A stretch of 64,000 nucleotides of DNA from Streptomyces montanisoli. GTDB lineage: Bacteria; Actinomycetota; Actinomycetes; Streptomycetales; Streptomycetaceae. Under the pieces are notes generated by a model. It was not told where the DNA came from, did not search any database, and was given only the letters and a program-made list of their open reading frames with translations. The stretch covers positions 16,738-80,737 of the forward strand of contig NZ_JAGIQL010000009.1 in the NCBI RefSeq assembly GCF_017813245.1, written 5' to 3'. This document shows positions 8,338 to 16,802 of the stretch, piece by piece (positions within the stretch are counted from its first letter, which is position 1; each line of letters begins with the position of its first letter). Position numbers and translations under genes: made by a program.

Positions 8338-8881
8338 CAGGCCTCCTGGGGAAGGTGCGGACGGGGCCGGCTGGGGGGATTGAGCCGGGGGGAACCGTGT
8401 GTGACAGGGTCACTGACCTCTTCGGCAGCTATCCCGCCCGCCTTTAGGGAAAGATCACGATCTAGTGAGTAACAATTGGGGCAATTCGGACACTCACTCG
8501 ACTTTGCCCTGCATGGACGCTCCGCCTGGGGTCCGGCGATCAACCTGCCGGAGGACTTGACGCGACACCGAGCGTCCACGCCGAAGCCGTCGTGAGTGCC
8601 GCAGCGGTGTCCGGTGCAGACGGGGACGTCGCGTGCCGGGCCGGGGCGCGTGGCCCTGAGTGGAACGGGTCACGCGCGGAGATCAGCCGGAGGCGGCGGG
8701 CCCGCCGGAAGATGACAGTCACCGGGCCGTCGTGAGTGCTGCCTGGCGTCCGGTCAACCAGTGCGGCTGAGCACCGGACGGGACGGACGCCCTCGCGCCC
8801 GGACGGGTGGCCCGGCGGGCGGGGAATGCCCACCGGGCGGGCGGGGCAACGAACGCGCCCGCCCAGCGCCCCCCGTCGGCG
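8338..8881. other. Non-coding stretch with response regulator promoter region
   Basis: No convincing gene. Around 8432-8510 the sequence is locally AT-richer (reverse strand AATTGCCCCAATTGTTACTC) and holds AGATCACGATCT, a 12-bp imperfect palindrome with 5-bp arms; this is probably the promoter of the response regulator. The rest up to 8834 is ordinary GC-rich DNA in which I see only weak hairpins. Confidence 0.5.
8835..8864 (-). terminator. GC-rich hairpin terminator of the DUF3000 gene
   Basis: GGGCGGGCG (8835-8843) pairs with CGCCCGCCC (8856-8864) around a 12-nt loop, 18 bp past the minus-strand stop at 8882. No U tract, as is common in Streptomyces. Confidence 0.6.
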
Positions 8882-9577
8882 TCAGGTCGCCTGGGGGCCG
8901 CGGCGCTGCGGCAGGGAGACCACTCCCCCGCCGGGTCCCGCCTCCGCGGACGACGGCTGCGGGCCGTAGCCGGGGGTGGCCGGAGGCAGGCCCGCGATCT
9001 GGCGCAGCAGGTCGCACCAGGCGGCCAGGTGCGCCGCCGTGTCGGGAACGCCTCCGTGCCCCTCGCGCGGCGTCCACGACGCCCTGATCTCGATCTGGTT
9101 GCTCGGACGGCGCTCCGCGAGACCGCCGAAGTAGTGCGAGCCCGCGCGTGTGACCGTGCCGCTCGGCTCGCCGTAACCGAGCCCGCGCGCCTCCAGCGCG
9201 CCGGTCAGCCACGACCAGGACACGTCGGGCAGCAGCGGATCGCTCGCCATCTCCGGCTCCAGCTCCGCCCGTACGAGAGTGACCAGGCGGAACGTTCCGT
9301 GCCATCCCTCGTGGCCCGCCGGGTCGTGCAGGAGGACGAGGCGGCCGTCCGCGAGGTCGTCCTCGCCGTCGACGACGGTCGCCTCCAGCGCGTACGCGTG
9401 CGGCGCGAGCCGCTGCGGCGCCCGCGTCGGCTCGATCTCGATCTCCTGACCCGGCCGCGCAGCGCGCAGCGCCTCCACCGCGGCGAGGAAGGCGGGCGGT
9501 AGTGGAGCGCCCGGCGCGTTTTCCTTCCCACCTGCGTCGTTCGAATGATCGGAGAACTGTCCCTGAGCCGCGGCCAT
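8882..9577 (-). CDS. DUF3000-family protein
   Basis: 231 aa cytoplasmic protein without membrane segments. The middle part ([17 protein letters not shown], then [18 protein letters not shown] and [13 protein letters not shown]) matches the actinobacterial DUF3000 family, which has no established function. The ATG at 9577 gives the family-like N-terminus; an in-frame extension to 9907 overlaps hemE and was rejected. The gene is divergent from hemE with a 91-bp spacer, so both promoters lie back to back. This arrangement is conserved in Streptomyces, from memory, which hints at a haem-related or co-regulated role, but that is inference. Confidence 0.85.
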   Translation of the reverse strand: MAAAQGQFSDHSNDAGGKENAPGAPLPPAFLAAVEALRAARPGQEIEIEPTRAPQRLAPHAYALEATVVDGEDDLADGRLVLLHDPAGHEGWHGTFRLVTLVRAELEPEMASDPLLPDVSWSWLTGALEARGLGYGEPSGTVTRAGSHYFGGLAERRPSNQIEIRASWTPREGHGGVPDTAAHLAAWCDLLRQIAGLPPATPGYGPQPSSAEAGPGGGVVSLPQRRGPQAT

Positions 9578-9668
9578 GCGGGGAAGAGTAGGCCGAACAC
9601 GGCCCGCGCGCAGGGAGGGACACCCGTGCGGGGCCTGCCTCTCGGCCACACATGCGAAGATTCCGGAC

Positions 9669-10742
9669 GTGAGCAACCAGCACCGCCCCACGGGCCAGCC
9701 GACCACGAACACCGCCACGCACGACTCGGCCTTCCTGCGCGCCTGCAGACGCGAGGAGGTGCCGCACACCCCGGTGTGGTTCATGCGCCAGGCGGGACGG
9801 TCGCTGCCCGAGTACCTGAAGGTGCGCGAGGGCGTGCCGATGCTGGAGTCCTGCACGCGCCCCGAGTTGATCACCGAGATCACGATGCAGCCGGTGCGCC
9901 GGCACAAGGTGGACGCGGCGGTCTACTTCAGCGACATCGTGGTGCCGCTCAGGGCGATCGGCATCGATCTCGACATCAAGCCGGGCGTCGGTCCCGTGAT
10001 CGCCGACCCGGTGCGCACGCGCGCCGACCTGGACCGGCTGCGGCCGCTCACGCCCGACGACGTGCCCTACGTCACCGAGGCCGTCGGCCTGCTCACGGCC
10101 GAACTCGGCGCCACCCCGCTGATCGGGTTCGCGGGTGCGCCGTTCACCCTCGCGAGCTACCTGATCGAGGGCGGGCCCTCGCGCACGTACGAGCGGACCA
10201 AGGCCATGATGTACGGCGAGCCGGACCTGTGGTCCGACCTGGTCGACCGGCTCGCCGCGATCACCGGGGCGTTTTTGAAGGTGCAGATCGAGGCGGGCGC
10301 GAGCGCGGTCCAGCTGTTCGACTCGTGGGCGGGGGCGCTGGCGCCCGACGACTACCGTCGCTACGTGATGCCGGCGTCGTCGAAGGTGTTCGCCGAGGCG
10401 GCCCCGTACGGCGTGCCGCGCATCCACTTCGGCGTCGGCACGGGCGAGCTGCTCGGCCTGATGGGTGAGGCCGGCGCGGACGTCGTCGGCGTCGACTGGC
10501 GCGTGCCGCTGGACGAGGCGGCGCGCAGGGTCGGCCCCGGCAAGGCCCTCCAGGGCAACCTGGACCCGGCGGTGCTGTTCGCGCCGCGGGAGGCCGTGGA
10601 GGCGAAGGCGGCGGCCGCGCTGGAAGCGGCGTCCGGCCTCGAAGGGCATGTGTTCAACCTGGGCCACGGGGTCATGCCGGCGACGGACCCGGACGCGCTG
10701 ACCCGCCTCGTCGAGTTCGTGCACGAGCGAACGGCTCGCTGA
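9669..10742 (+). CDS. hemE: Uroporphyrinogen III decarboxylase
   Basis: 357 aa enzyme converting uroporphyrinogen III to coproporphyrinogen III in haem synthesis. The N-terminal signature [16 protein letters not shown] carries the substrate-binding Arg residues; [17 protein letters not shown] and the C-terminal FNLGHGVMP are also typical. Length fits the family (about 350 aa). The GTG at 9669 was preferred because the family homology begins soon after it; the ATG 31 codons upstream would overlap the divergent DUF3000 gene. It is the first of three haem genes in the window (with cgoX/hemY and hemQ). Confidence 0.95.
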   Translation: MSNQHRPTGQPTTNTATHDSAFLRACRREEVPHTPVWFMRQAGRSLPEYLKVREGVPMLESCTRPELITEITMQPVRRHKVDAAVYFSDIVVPLRAIGIDLDIKPGVGPVIADPVRTRADLDRLRPLTPDDVPYVTEAVGLLTAELGATPLIGFAGAPFTLASYLIEGGPSRTYERTKAMMYGEPDLWSDLVDRLAAITGAFLKVQIEAGASAVQLFDSWAGALAPDDYRRYVMPASSKVFAEAAPYGVPRIHFGVGTGELLGLMGEAGADVVGVDWRVPLDEAARRVGPGKALQGNLDPAVLFAPREAVEAKAAAALEAASGLEGHVFNLGHGVMPATDPDALTRLVEFVHERTAR

Positions 10743-10745
10743 CCC

Positions 10746-10764
10746 GGCGAGCGGACCGCTCGCC
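10746..10764 (+). terminator. Hairpin after hemE
   Basis: GGCGAGCGG and CCGCTCGCC are exact inverted repeats separated by one base, directly after the hemE stop; a further related copy (GAGCGGACGGCTCG) follows. Likely terminator between hemE and the convergent chitinase gene. Confidence 0.55.
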
Positions 10765-10840
10765 GAGCGGACGGCTCGCCGAGCCGGGACCGGCAGGGGC
10801 GTTTCCTCCGGCCGGCCCCGGGCTGTGCGGGCGGCTGCGC

Positions 10841-11812
10841 CTACTTCAGGGCGTCGGTGAAGGCGAGCTTGGCCTGCGAGACGCCGCTGCAGGTGGACGA
10901 GGCCGCGAGCGCGAACGAGCCCCCGCAGCTCTGGTCGCGGTTGACGGACCACATGGACAACCGGCCCACGCCGTTGGAGGCCGCCCAGTTCTTCACGGTG
11001 GCCGCGTCGGCGAGCGTGAAGGTCGAGCCGTCGTCGTTGGTGCCGGCCATGGGCGTGATGCCGAGATTGGCGTAGGTGTACGAGGAGTCGACGGACTTCA
11101 TCTGGGCGAGCGTCGCCTGGCCGGCCTTGATGGCGGCCTGGCCCATGTCCTGGTTGCCCTGGTAGTAGTCCATGGTCATGGCGTTGACGACGTCGAGTTT
11201 CAGGCCCGCCGACTTGGCGGACTTGAGGATGTTCACGCCGTCCTGGGTGAGCCCGCTGGGCAGGACGGGCAGCGTCGCCGACACGGTCAGGCCTGGGTTG
11301 GCGTCCTTGAGCTGCTTCATCACCGTCCAGTTGCGGACGGCCGAGGTCTGGTCCGCGACGGCTCCGCCCTCGATGTCGAAGTCGAGGGACTTCACGCCGT
11401 AGGCGCTGATGATCTTCTGGTAGCCGGCCTTGATGGCGCTCTGGTCCGTGCACGTCCAGCCGAGCGGGTAGCCCGCGGCGCCGCCGTTCGACACGATGAC
11501 CGAAGCGCCCTCGGACTGGGCCTTCTTGATGAGCGGGTCCGTGTACGAGTCGCCGCCGACGGGCAGCGTGTCGCCCCAGATGGCGTTGCAGCCCGAGCCG
11601 ATGACGAAGGCCGCGGTGAAGGTCTTCACGCCGTGCTGGGTGATCGCCGTGTCGAGCAGGCCCTCCTGACCGTTCGACATGTCCGTGTACGGGGCGAACG
11701 TGGTGGCGCCCGCGGCCGGCGCGGCGGACGCGGTACCGCCGGACGCGAGGGCGGCGGACGCGGCGAGGGCCGCGGTGGCGAGGCCGGCGGTCGCATGGCG
11801 AATTCTGCGCAT
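10841..11812 (-). CDS. Secreted GH18 chitinase
   Basis: 323 aa. A Sec signal peptide starts at MRRIRHATAG and ends after a long Ala-rich segment (GTASAAPA, about residue 31). The mature part is a single GH18 barrel. Its active-site strand reads KSLDFDIEGG: the catalytic Glu and two Asp of the DxxDxDxE motif are present, but the first Asp is Lys. Other GH18 landmarks are VIVSNGGAAG and VNAMTMDYY. There is no chitin-binding module, unlike the second chitinase in the window. The start at 11812 has GAAAGGG eight bases upstream. It interrupts the haem genes. The promoter contains a DasR-type site, so induction by GlcNAc/chitin products is inferred. Confidence 0.9.
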   Translation of the reverse strand: MRRIRHATAGLATAALAASAALASGGTASAAPAAGATTFAPYTDMSNGQEGLLDTAITQHGVKTFTAAFVIGSGCNAIWGDTLPVGGDSYTDPLIKKAQSEGASVIVSNGGAAGYPLGWTCTDQSAIKAGYQKIISAYGVKSLDFDIEGGAVADQTSAVRNWTVMKQLKDANPGLTVSATLPVLPSGLTQDGVNILKSAKSAGLKLDVVNAMTMDYYQGNQDMGQAAIKAGQATLAQMKSVDSSYTYANLGITPMAGTNDDGSTFTLADAATVKNWAASNGVGRLSMWSVNRDQSCGGSFALAASSTCSGVSQAKLAFTDALK

Positions 11813-11903
11813 GGGTGATGCCCTTTCGGTGGCTGTGGGGAAGCCGGTACGGCGCGCCGGCCGGAGGGTGGGGCCGTCCGGCGGCGCGCTGACACGCACC
11901 CTC

Positions 11904-11933
11904 ATAGTTGGACTAGACCAAAGAGGGCGTCAA
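11904..11933 (-). promoter_or_regulatory. Chitinase promoter with DasR-type element
   Basis: On the minus strand: -35 TTGACG (11933-11928), an 18-nt spacer and -10 AACTAT (11909-11904). The spacer holds TTGGTCTAGTCCAA (11921-11908), a near-palindrome that matches the DasR responsive element core TGGTCTAGACCA except for one base. Binding in the spacer would block the promoter, as expected for repression relieved by glucosamine-6-P. Confidence 0.72.
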
Positions 11934-12020
11934 GGGGTGGTGCACCAACTGTTCGTTTGAGAGGCGCGGTTGACGGCGGCGCGCCGGGGGGACGCGCCCA
12001 CGTACCCGGGCGCCCCTGGC

Positions 12021-13397
12021 TCAACCGCCCGCGCGCTGCTTAGCTGTGGCCTTGCGCGCCGCCACCAGGACCGGGTCCCAGACCGGCGAGAAGGGCGGCG
12101 CGTACCCGAGGTCGAGTGACGTCATCTGTTCCACCGTCATGCCGGCGGTCAGGGCGACGGCCGCCACGTCCACCCGCTTGCCGGCTCCCTCGCGCCCCAC
12201 GATCTGCACGCCGAGCAGCCGGCCGGTGCGCCGCTCCGCGGTCATCTTCACCGTCATCTCCGCCGCGCCGGGAAAGTAGCCGGCCCGGCTGGTGGAGCGG
12301 ATCGTCACGGTGTCGAACCGCAGCCCCACCGCGTGGGCGTCCTTCTCGCGCAATCCCGTGCGGGCGATCTCCAGGTCGCACACCTTGCTCACGGCCGTGC
12401 CCACGACGCCGGGGAACGTAGCGTAGCCGCCGCCCACGTTCGCGCCGATGACCTGGCCGTGCTTGTTCGCGTGGGTGCCGAGCGCGATGTGGCGCGTGCG
12501 GCCCGACACCAGATCGAGCACCTCGACGCAGTCGCCACCCGCCCAGATGTCCTCATGGCCGCGCACCCGCATCGACAGGTCCGTGAGCAGTCCCCCGGAC
12601 GTGCCGCGCGGCAGCCCCGCCGCCTCGGCGAGCTCCGTACGCGGCCGGACGCCGATGCCGAGGACGACGACGTCCGCCGGGTACTCGGCGTCGTCCGTGG
12701 CGACGGCGCACGCCCGTCCGTCCGCGCCCGTGACGATCCCCGTGACGGCGGCGCCGTCCACCACCGTGATGCCCATGCCGGTCATCGCGTCGCGGACCAT
12801 GCGCCCCATGTCGGGGTCGAGTGTCGACATGGGCTGCTCGCCCCGGTGCACGACGGTGACCTCGTACCCGTGGCGCAGCAGCGCCTCCGCCATCTCGACG
12901 CCGATGTACCCGGCGCCGACGACCACGGCGCGCCGCCCCTCGGTACGGGCCAGCGTGTCGATGAGGGCCTGGCCGTCGTCGAGCGTCTGGACGCCGTGCA
13001 CGTTCGGCGCGTCGATGCCGGGCAGTGGCGGCCGCACGGGGCTCGCGCCGGTCGCCAGCACCAGCTTGTCGTAGCCCGTCCAGCCCTCCTCACCGCTCTC
13101 CAGGTCGCGCGCGAGCACCCGCTGCCCCGGCACGTCGAGCTCGACGACCTCGGTGCCCGTGCGCAGGTCGATGCCGCGCTCCGCGTGCTCGCGCGGCGTG
13201 CGCGCCACCAGCGCGTCGCGCTCTCGCACGTCCCCGGCGATCCAGTAGGGAATGCCGCAGGCGGAGTACGAGGTGAAGCGGGTCCGCTCGAAGGCGACGA
13301 TCTCCAGCTCGTCACGGCCCCTCAGCCTGCGCGCCTGGGAGGCGGCGGACATGCCCGCCGCGTCACCCCCGACGACCACCATGCGCTCCGCCGCCAT
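12021..13397 (-). CDS. FAD-dependent pyridine nucleotide-disulfide oxidoreductase (CoA-disulfide reductase/NADH oxidase-like)
   Basis: 458 aa. N-terminal FAD site VVVGGDAAGMSAASQ; single redox Cys in SYSACGIPYW (position about 43), the arrangement of CoA-disulfide reductases and NADH oxidases that use one Cys with CoA or water; second nucleotide site VVVGAGYIGVEMAE; FAD-binding IWAGGDCVE; C-terminal dimerisation domain. Likely reduces CoA-S-S-CoA or a related low-molecular disulfide with NAD(P)H in the cytoplasm. The ATG at 13397 has AAGGGGAG four bases upstream and is preferred over one eight codons earlier. It is divergent from cgoX/hemY with 85 bp between. Substrate remains uncertain. Confidence 0.85.
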   Translation of the reverse strand: MAAERMVVVGGDAAGMSAASQARRLRGRDELEIVAFERTRFTSYSACGIPYWIAGDVRERDALVARTPREHAERGIDLRTGTEVVELDVPGQRVLARDLESGEEGWTGYDKLVLATGASPVRPPLPGIDAPNVHGVQTLDDGQALIDTLARTEGRRAVVVGAGYIGVEMAEALLRHGYEVTVVHRGEQPMSTLDPDMGRMVRDAMTGMGITVVDGAAVTGIVTGADGRACAVATDDAEYPADVVVLGIGVRPRTELAEAAGLPRGTSGGLLTDLSMRVRGHEDIWAGGDCVEVLDLVSGRTRHIALGTHANKHGQVIGANVGGGYATFPGVVGTAVSKVCDLEIARTGLREKDAHAVGLRFDTVTIRSTSRAGYFPGAAEMTVKMTAERRTGRLLGVQIVGREGAGKRVDVAAVALTAGMTVEQMTSLDLGYAPPFSPVWDPVLVAARKATAKQRAGG

Positions 13398-13482
13398 CGC
13401 ACTCCCCTTCGCATCGGCCATCCCGCTGCCGGAACGCTACGCGGCGGACGGCACCACGCGCCGGTTTGAGAGAGTGAGAGCC

Positions 13483-14934
13483 ATGGAGCCGAGCACGCAG
13501 CACACACTCAGCGCGCGTCCCGCGGGGGCCTCACCCGGGCGTGTGGTGGTCATCGGGGGCGGCATCGCGGGTCTCGCCGCCGCGCACCGGCTGCTCGCGT
13601 CGGGCGCCACCGTCACCGTCCTCGAGGGCAGCGACCGGGTCGGCGGGAAGCTGCACGCCGGCGAGATCGAGGGCGCGCCGATCGACCTCGGCGCCGAGTC
13701 GATGCTGGCGCGCCGCCCCGAGGGCTCCGACCTGGCCGGCGCGGTCGGCCTGGGCGGCCGGCTCCAGCCGCCCAGGGCGACGACGTCCTCGGTGTGGACG
13801 CGCGGCGCGCTGCGGCCGATGCCGAAGGGCCACGTGATGGGCGTGCCCGGCGACCCGGCCGCGCTCGCCGGACTGCTGTCGCAGGAGGGCCTCGACAGGA
13901 TCTCCGGGGAACGCGCGCTGCCGCCGGCCGAGGTGGGCGAGGACGTCGCCATCGGCGCGTACGTGGCGGAGCGTTTCGGCCGCGAGGTGGTCGACCGGCT
14001 GGTCGAGCCGCTGCTCGGCGGGGTGTACGCCGGCGACGCGTACCGCATCTCGATGCGCGCCGCGGTGCCGGGGCTGTACGCGGCGGCCCGGCGCCACGGG
14101 TCGCTGCTCGACGCCGTCCGCTCGCTCCAGGCCGCGCCGTCCGCGCCCGCCACCGGCGGGCCCGCACCGTCCGGCGGGCCGGTGTTCAACGGCGTCGACG
14201 GGGGCATCGGGCGCCTCCCGGGCGCCGTGGCCGACGCGGTGCGCGCGGCGGGCGGTGAGGTGCGCACCAAGGCGCCCGTGCTCGGCCTGTCCCGCGCCAC
14301 CGACAGCTGGCACGTCCGCACCGATCAGGAGGTGCTGACCGCTGACGCCATCGTGCTCGCCACGCCCGCCTGGTCGAGCTCCGCGCTGCTGGCCGATGTG
14401 GCTCCGAAGGCCTCCGCCGAGCTCGCCGAGGTCGAGTACGCCTCGATGGCGCTGATCACGATGGCGTTCCGCCGCGCGGACGTCGCCGCGCTGCCGCAGG
14501 ACAGCAGCGGCTTCCTCGTACCGCCGGTCGACGGGCGCACGATCAAGGCGGCGACGTTCTCCTCCCGCAAGTGGGGATGGGTCGACGACGCGGCTCCCGG
14601 CCTGTTCGTGCTGCGCACGTCGGTGGGCAGGTACGGCGAGCAGGAGCAGGTGCAGCGCGAGGACGCCGACCTGGTGCGCGCGTCGCTGAGCGACCTCGGG
14701 GACGCGGTGGGCATCTCCGCGCGGCCGGTGGCCACGCGCGTGACCCGGTGGATCGGCGGGCTGCCGCAGTACCCGGTGGGCCACCTGGCGCGCGTGGCGC
14801 GCATCCGGGAGGCCGTCGCGGCGCTGCCGGGACTGCGGGTGTGCGGGGCGGCGTACGACGGGGTCGGCATCCCCGCCACCATCGCCTCCGCCACGCGGGC
14901 GGCGGACGAGATCGCCGGTTCGGGCGCGCGGTGA
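13483..14934 (+). CDS. hemG: Protoporphyrinogen/coproporphyrinogen oxidase
   Basis: 483 aa FAD enzyme of the HemY/CgoX type. The N-terminus holds the dinucleotide site VVVIGGGIAGLAAAHRLL followed by VLEGSDRVGGKL; a C-terminal FAD segment reads CGAAYDGVGIPA. In actinobacteria this enzyme oxidises coproporphyrinogen III to coproporphyrin III, the step before HemQ, so CgoX/HemY is the better functional name although hemG is the usual Streptomyces symbol. ATG at 13483 chosen; a GTG three codons earlier is also possible. hemQ follows after 66 bp on the same strand and is probably co-transcribed. Confidence 0.92.
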   Translation: MEPSTQHTLSARPAGASPGRVVVIGGGIAGLAAAHRLLASGATVTVLEGSDRVGGKLHAGEIEGAPIDLGAESMLARRPEGSDLAGAVGLGGRLQPPRATTSSVWTRGALRPMPKGHVMGVPGDPAALAGLLSQEGLDRISGERALPPAEVGEDVAIGAYVAERFGREVVDRLVEPLLGGVYAGDAYRISMRAAVPGLYAAARRHGSLLDAVRSLQAAPSAPATGGPAPSGGPVFNGVDGGIGRLPGAVADAVRAAGGEVRTKAPVLGLSRATDSWHVRTDQEVLTADAIVLATPAWSSSALLADVAPKASAELAEVEYASMALITMAFRRADVAALPQDSSGFLVPPVDGRTIKAATFSSRKWGWVDDAAPGLFVLRTSVGRYGEQEQVQREDADLVRASLSDLGDAVGISARPVATRVTRWIGGLPQYPVGHLARVARIREAVAALPGLRVCGAAYDGVGIPATIASATRAADEIAGSGAR

Positions 14935-15000
14935 GCGGAAGCGGGAAACGGGGGTGACCCCGGGCGGGAGCAGTGGCCGGGGCGCGCGAGAATGGGTCCC

Positions 15001-15723
15001 ATGACTGCTGCACCCTCTCCGGACAAGACCCCGCACGCGGGCAAGAAGGCCCGGGACCTCAACGACGTCGTCCGCTACACCCTGTGGTCCGTCTTCCAGC
15101 TGCGCGACGTGCTGCCCGAGGACAGGTCGGGCTACGCCGACGAGGTCCAGGACCTGTTCGACCAGCTGGCCGCCAAGGGCATCACCATCCGGGGCACGTA
15201 CGACGTCTCCGGCCTGAAGGCCGAGGCGGACGTGATGATCTGGTGGCACGCGGAGACCGCCGACGAGCTCCAGGACGCCTACAACCGCTTCCGCCGCACA
15301 CGCCTCGGACGCGCCCTGAAGCCCGTGTGGTCGAACATGGCGCTGCACCGGCCCGCCGAGTTCAACAAGTCGCACGTGCCCGCGTTCCTCGCGGAGGAGA
15401 CGCCGCGCGACTACGTCGCCGTGTACCCGTTCGTGCGCTCGTACGAGTGGTACCTGCTGGAGGACGCGGAGCGGCGCAGGCTCCTCGCCGAGCACGGCAT
15501 GATGGCGCGCGACTACCCGGACGTGCGGGCCAACACGGTCTCGTCGTTCGCGCTCGGCGACTACGAGTGGATCCTCGCGTTCGAGGCCGACGAGCTGCAC
15601 CGCATCGTCGACCTGATGCGTCACCTGCGGGGCTCGGAGACGCGCCGCCACGTCCGCATCGAGGTGCCGTTCTTCACGGGCCGCCGCAAGTCGGTGGCGG
15701 ACCTGGTCGCAGGGCTCGCCTGA
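15001..15723 (+). CDS. hemQ: Coproheme decarboxylase (chlorite dismutase family)
   Basis: 240 aa member of the chlorite-dismutase-like family; HemQ/ChdC decarboxylates coproheme III to haem b, the last step of the coproporphyrin-dependent pathway used by actinobacteria. Landmarks are [15 protein letters not shown] and MIWWHAE near the N-terminus, [13 protein letters not shown] in the middle, and the proximal His region [13 protein letters not shown]. The C-terminus [15 protein letters not shown] ([11 protein letters not shown]) is typical. True chlorite dismutases carry a distal Arg in a different context, so chlorite turnover is not expected. ATG 15001 preferred; an ATG three codons upstream is in frame. 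Lies 66 bp after hemG. Confidence 0.92.
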   Translation: MTAAPSPDKTPHAGKKARDLNDVVRYTLWSVFQLRDVLPEDRSGYADEVQDLFDQLAAKGITIRGTYDVSGLKAEADVMIWWHAETADELQDAYNRFRRTRLGRALKPVWSNMALHRPAEFNKSHVPAFLAEETPRDYVAVYPFVRSYEWYLLEDAERRRLLAEHGMMARDYPDVRANTVSSFALGDYEWILAFEADELHRIVDLMRHLRGSETRRHVRIEVPFFTGRRKSVADLVAGLA

Positions 15724-15870
15724 GAACCGGGGGCCGGGCGGCCCGCTGCCGTTGGATGCCGCCCGGCGTCCGGGCGCGCGTGCCGTCCGGGGCCGGCCGG
15801 CGCATGTCGGACATGCCGCCGAAGGCGGGGCGGCTGCTGGGCCGCCGGGGCGTGGAGGTACGGTCGTGAG

Positions 15871-16770
15871 GTGTTGCGTACCCTGCTGACCCGGCGCTGG
15901 GTGATCCTTACTCTGGTGTTCGCCGCCCTGATCCCGACCTTCTACCGGCTGGGCCTGTGGCAGTACCACCGGTACGAGGAGACGAACAGGAACAACGCGC
16001 TGATCAACGGAAACCTGAGCGCGCCGACGGTTGCGATGACCTCGCTGTCGAAGCCGGGCGGCACCGTGCCGTTCAGAGACCTGTACCGGACGGTCAGCGC
16101 CACCGGCCACTACGACCCGGCGCACCAGTTCGTGATCCGCCAGCGCACCGACGCCCATGGCGAGACGGTCGGCTTCCACGTGATCACCCCGCTCATCACC
16201 GCCTCGGGTGACGCGATCCTGGTCAATCGCGGCTGGGTGAAGCCGGCGAACAACAGCGGCACCGCCTACCCGCCCGTCCCGAAGGCGCCGCAGGGCACCG
16301 TCAAGGTGGTCGGGCGGTTGCGCCCGGACGAGACGTACGCGTCCACGGGCATCCACCACAGGGTCGGGCTGCCGCCCAAGCAGTACATGATCATCAACAG
16401 CGAGGAGCAGGCCAAGAACCTGCCGGAGCCCGTGGTCGCGGGCTACATGGAGCTGGAGTCCACCAAGCCCACTCCGCCCGCGTCGGAGGAGGCGGAGCTC
16501 GTGCCGGGCCCCAACGCCGACAGCGGCTCCATGGCGGTCGTCGGCAAGGGCGTGCACCTGCCCTACGCCATCCAGTGGTGGCTCTTCGCCGCGGGCGTGC
16601 CGGTGGGCTGGTGGGTGCTGTTCCGCCGGGACGTTCGCGACGAGCGCGAGGCGGCCGAGGCGAAGGCGAAGGCAGCGGGCGGCGACGGCCCGGACGGCGA
16701 TGGCGATGGCGATGGCGATGGCGGCCAGGGTGCCGCGGCCTCGGCGCCGACCGCCGCGACCGGCGGCTGA
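15871..16770 (+). CDS. SURF1-family protein (cytochrome oxidase assembly)
   Basis: 299 aa, GTG start. The topology is typical of SURF1: one transmembrane helix near the N-terminus (VILTLVFAALIPTFYRLG) followed by GLWQYHRYEE, a large extracytoplasmic domain (FVIRQRTDAHGETVGFHV, ILVNRGWVK) and a second helix near the C-terminus (IQWWLFAAGVPVGWWVLF). SURF1 proteins help insert haem a or assemble cytochrome c oxidase, which fits the adjacent haem genes. The cytoplasmic tail is low complexity: four GGCGAT hexamers (16696-16719) encode a Gly-Asp run. The stop is 32 bp from the convergent hydrolase gene. Confidence 0.9.
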   Translation: MLRTLLTRRWVILTLVFAALIPTFYRLGLWQYHRYEETNRNNALINGNLSAPTVAMTSLSKPGGTVPFRDLYRTVSATGHYDPAHQFVIRQRTDAHGETVGFHVITPLITASGDAILVNRGWVKPANNSGTAYPPVPKAPQGTVKVVGRLRPDETYASTGIHHRVGLPPKQYMIINSEEQAKNLPEPVVAGYMELESTKPTPPASEEAELVPGPNADSGSMAVVGKGVHLPYAIQWWLFAAGVPVGWWVLFRRDVRDEREAAEAKAKAAGGDGPDGDGDGDGDGGQGAAASAPTAATGG

Positions 16771-16802
16771 ACGGCCCTCCGCGGGCGCGTTCCCGCACGC
16801 CG

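Noticed and set aside
8754..11453. Long minus-strand open frame across hemE
   Set aside because: Overlaps the well-supported hemE and DUF3000 genes in another frame.
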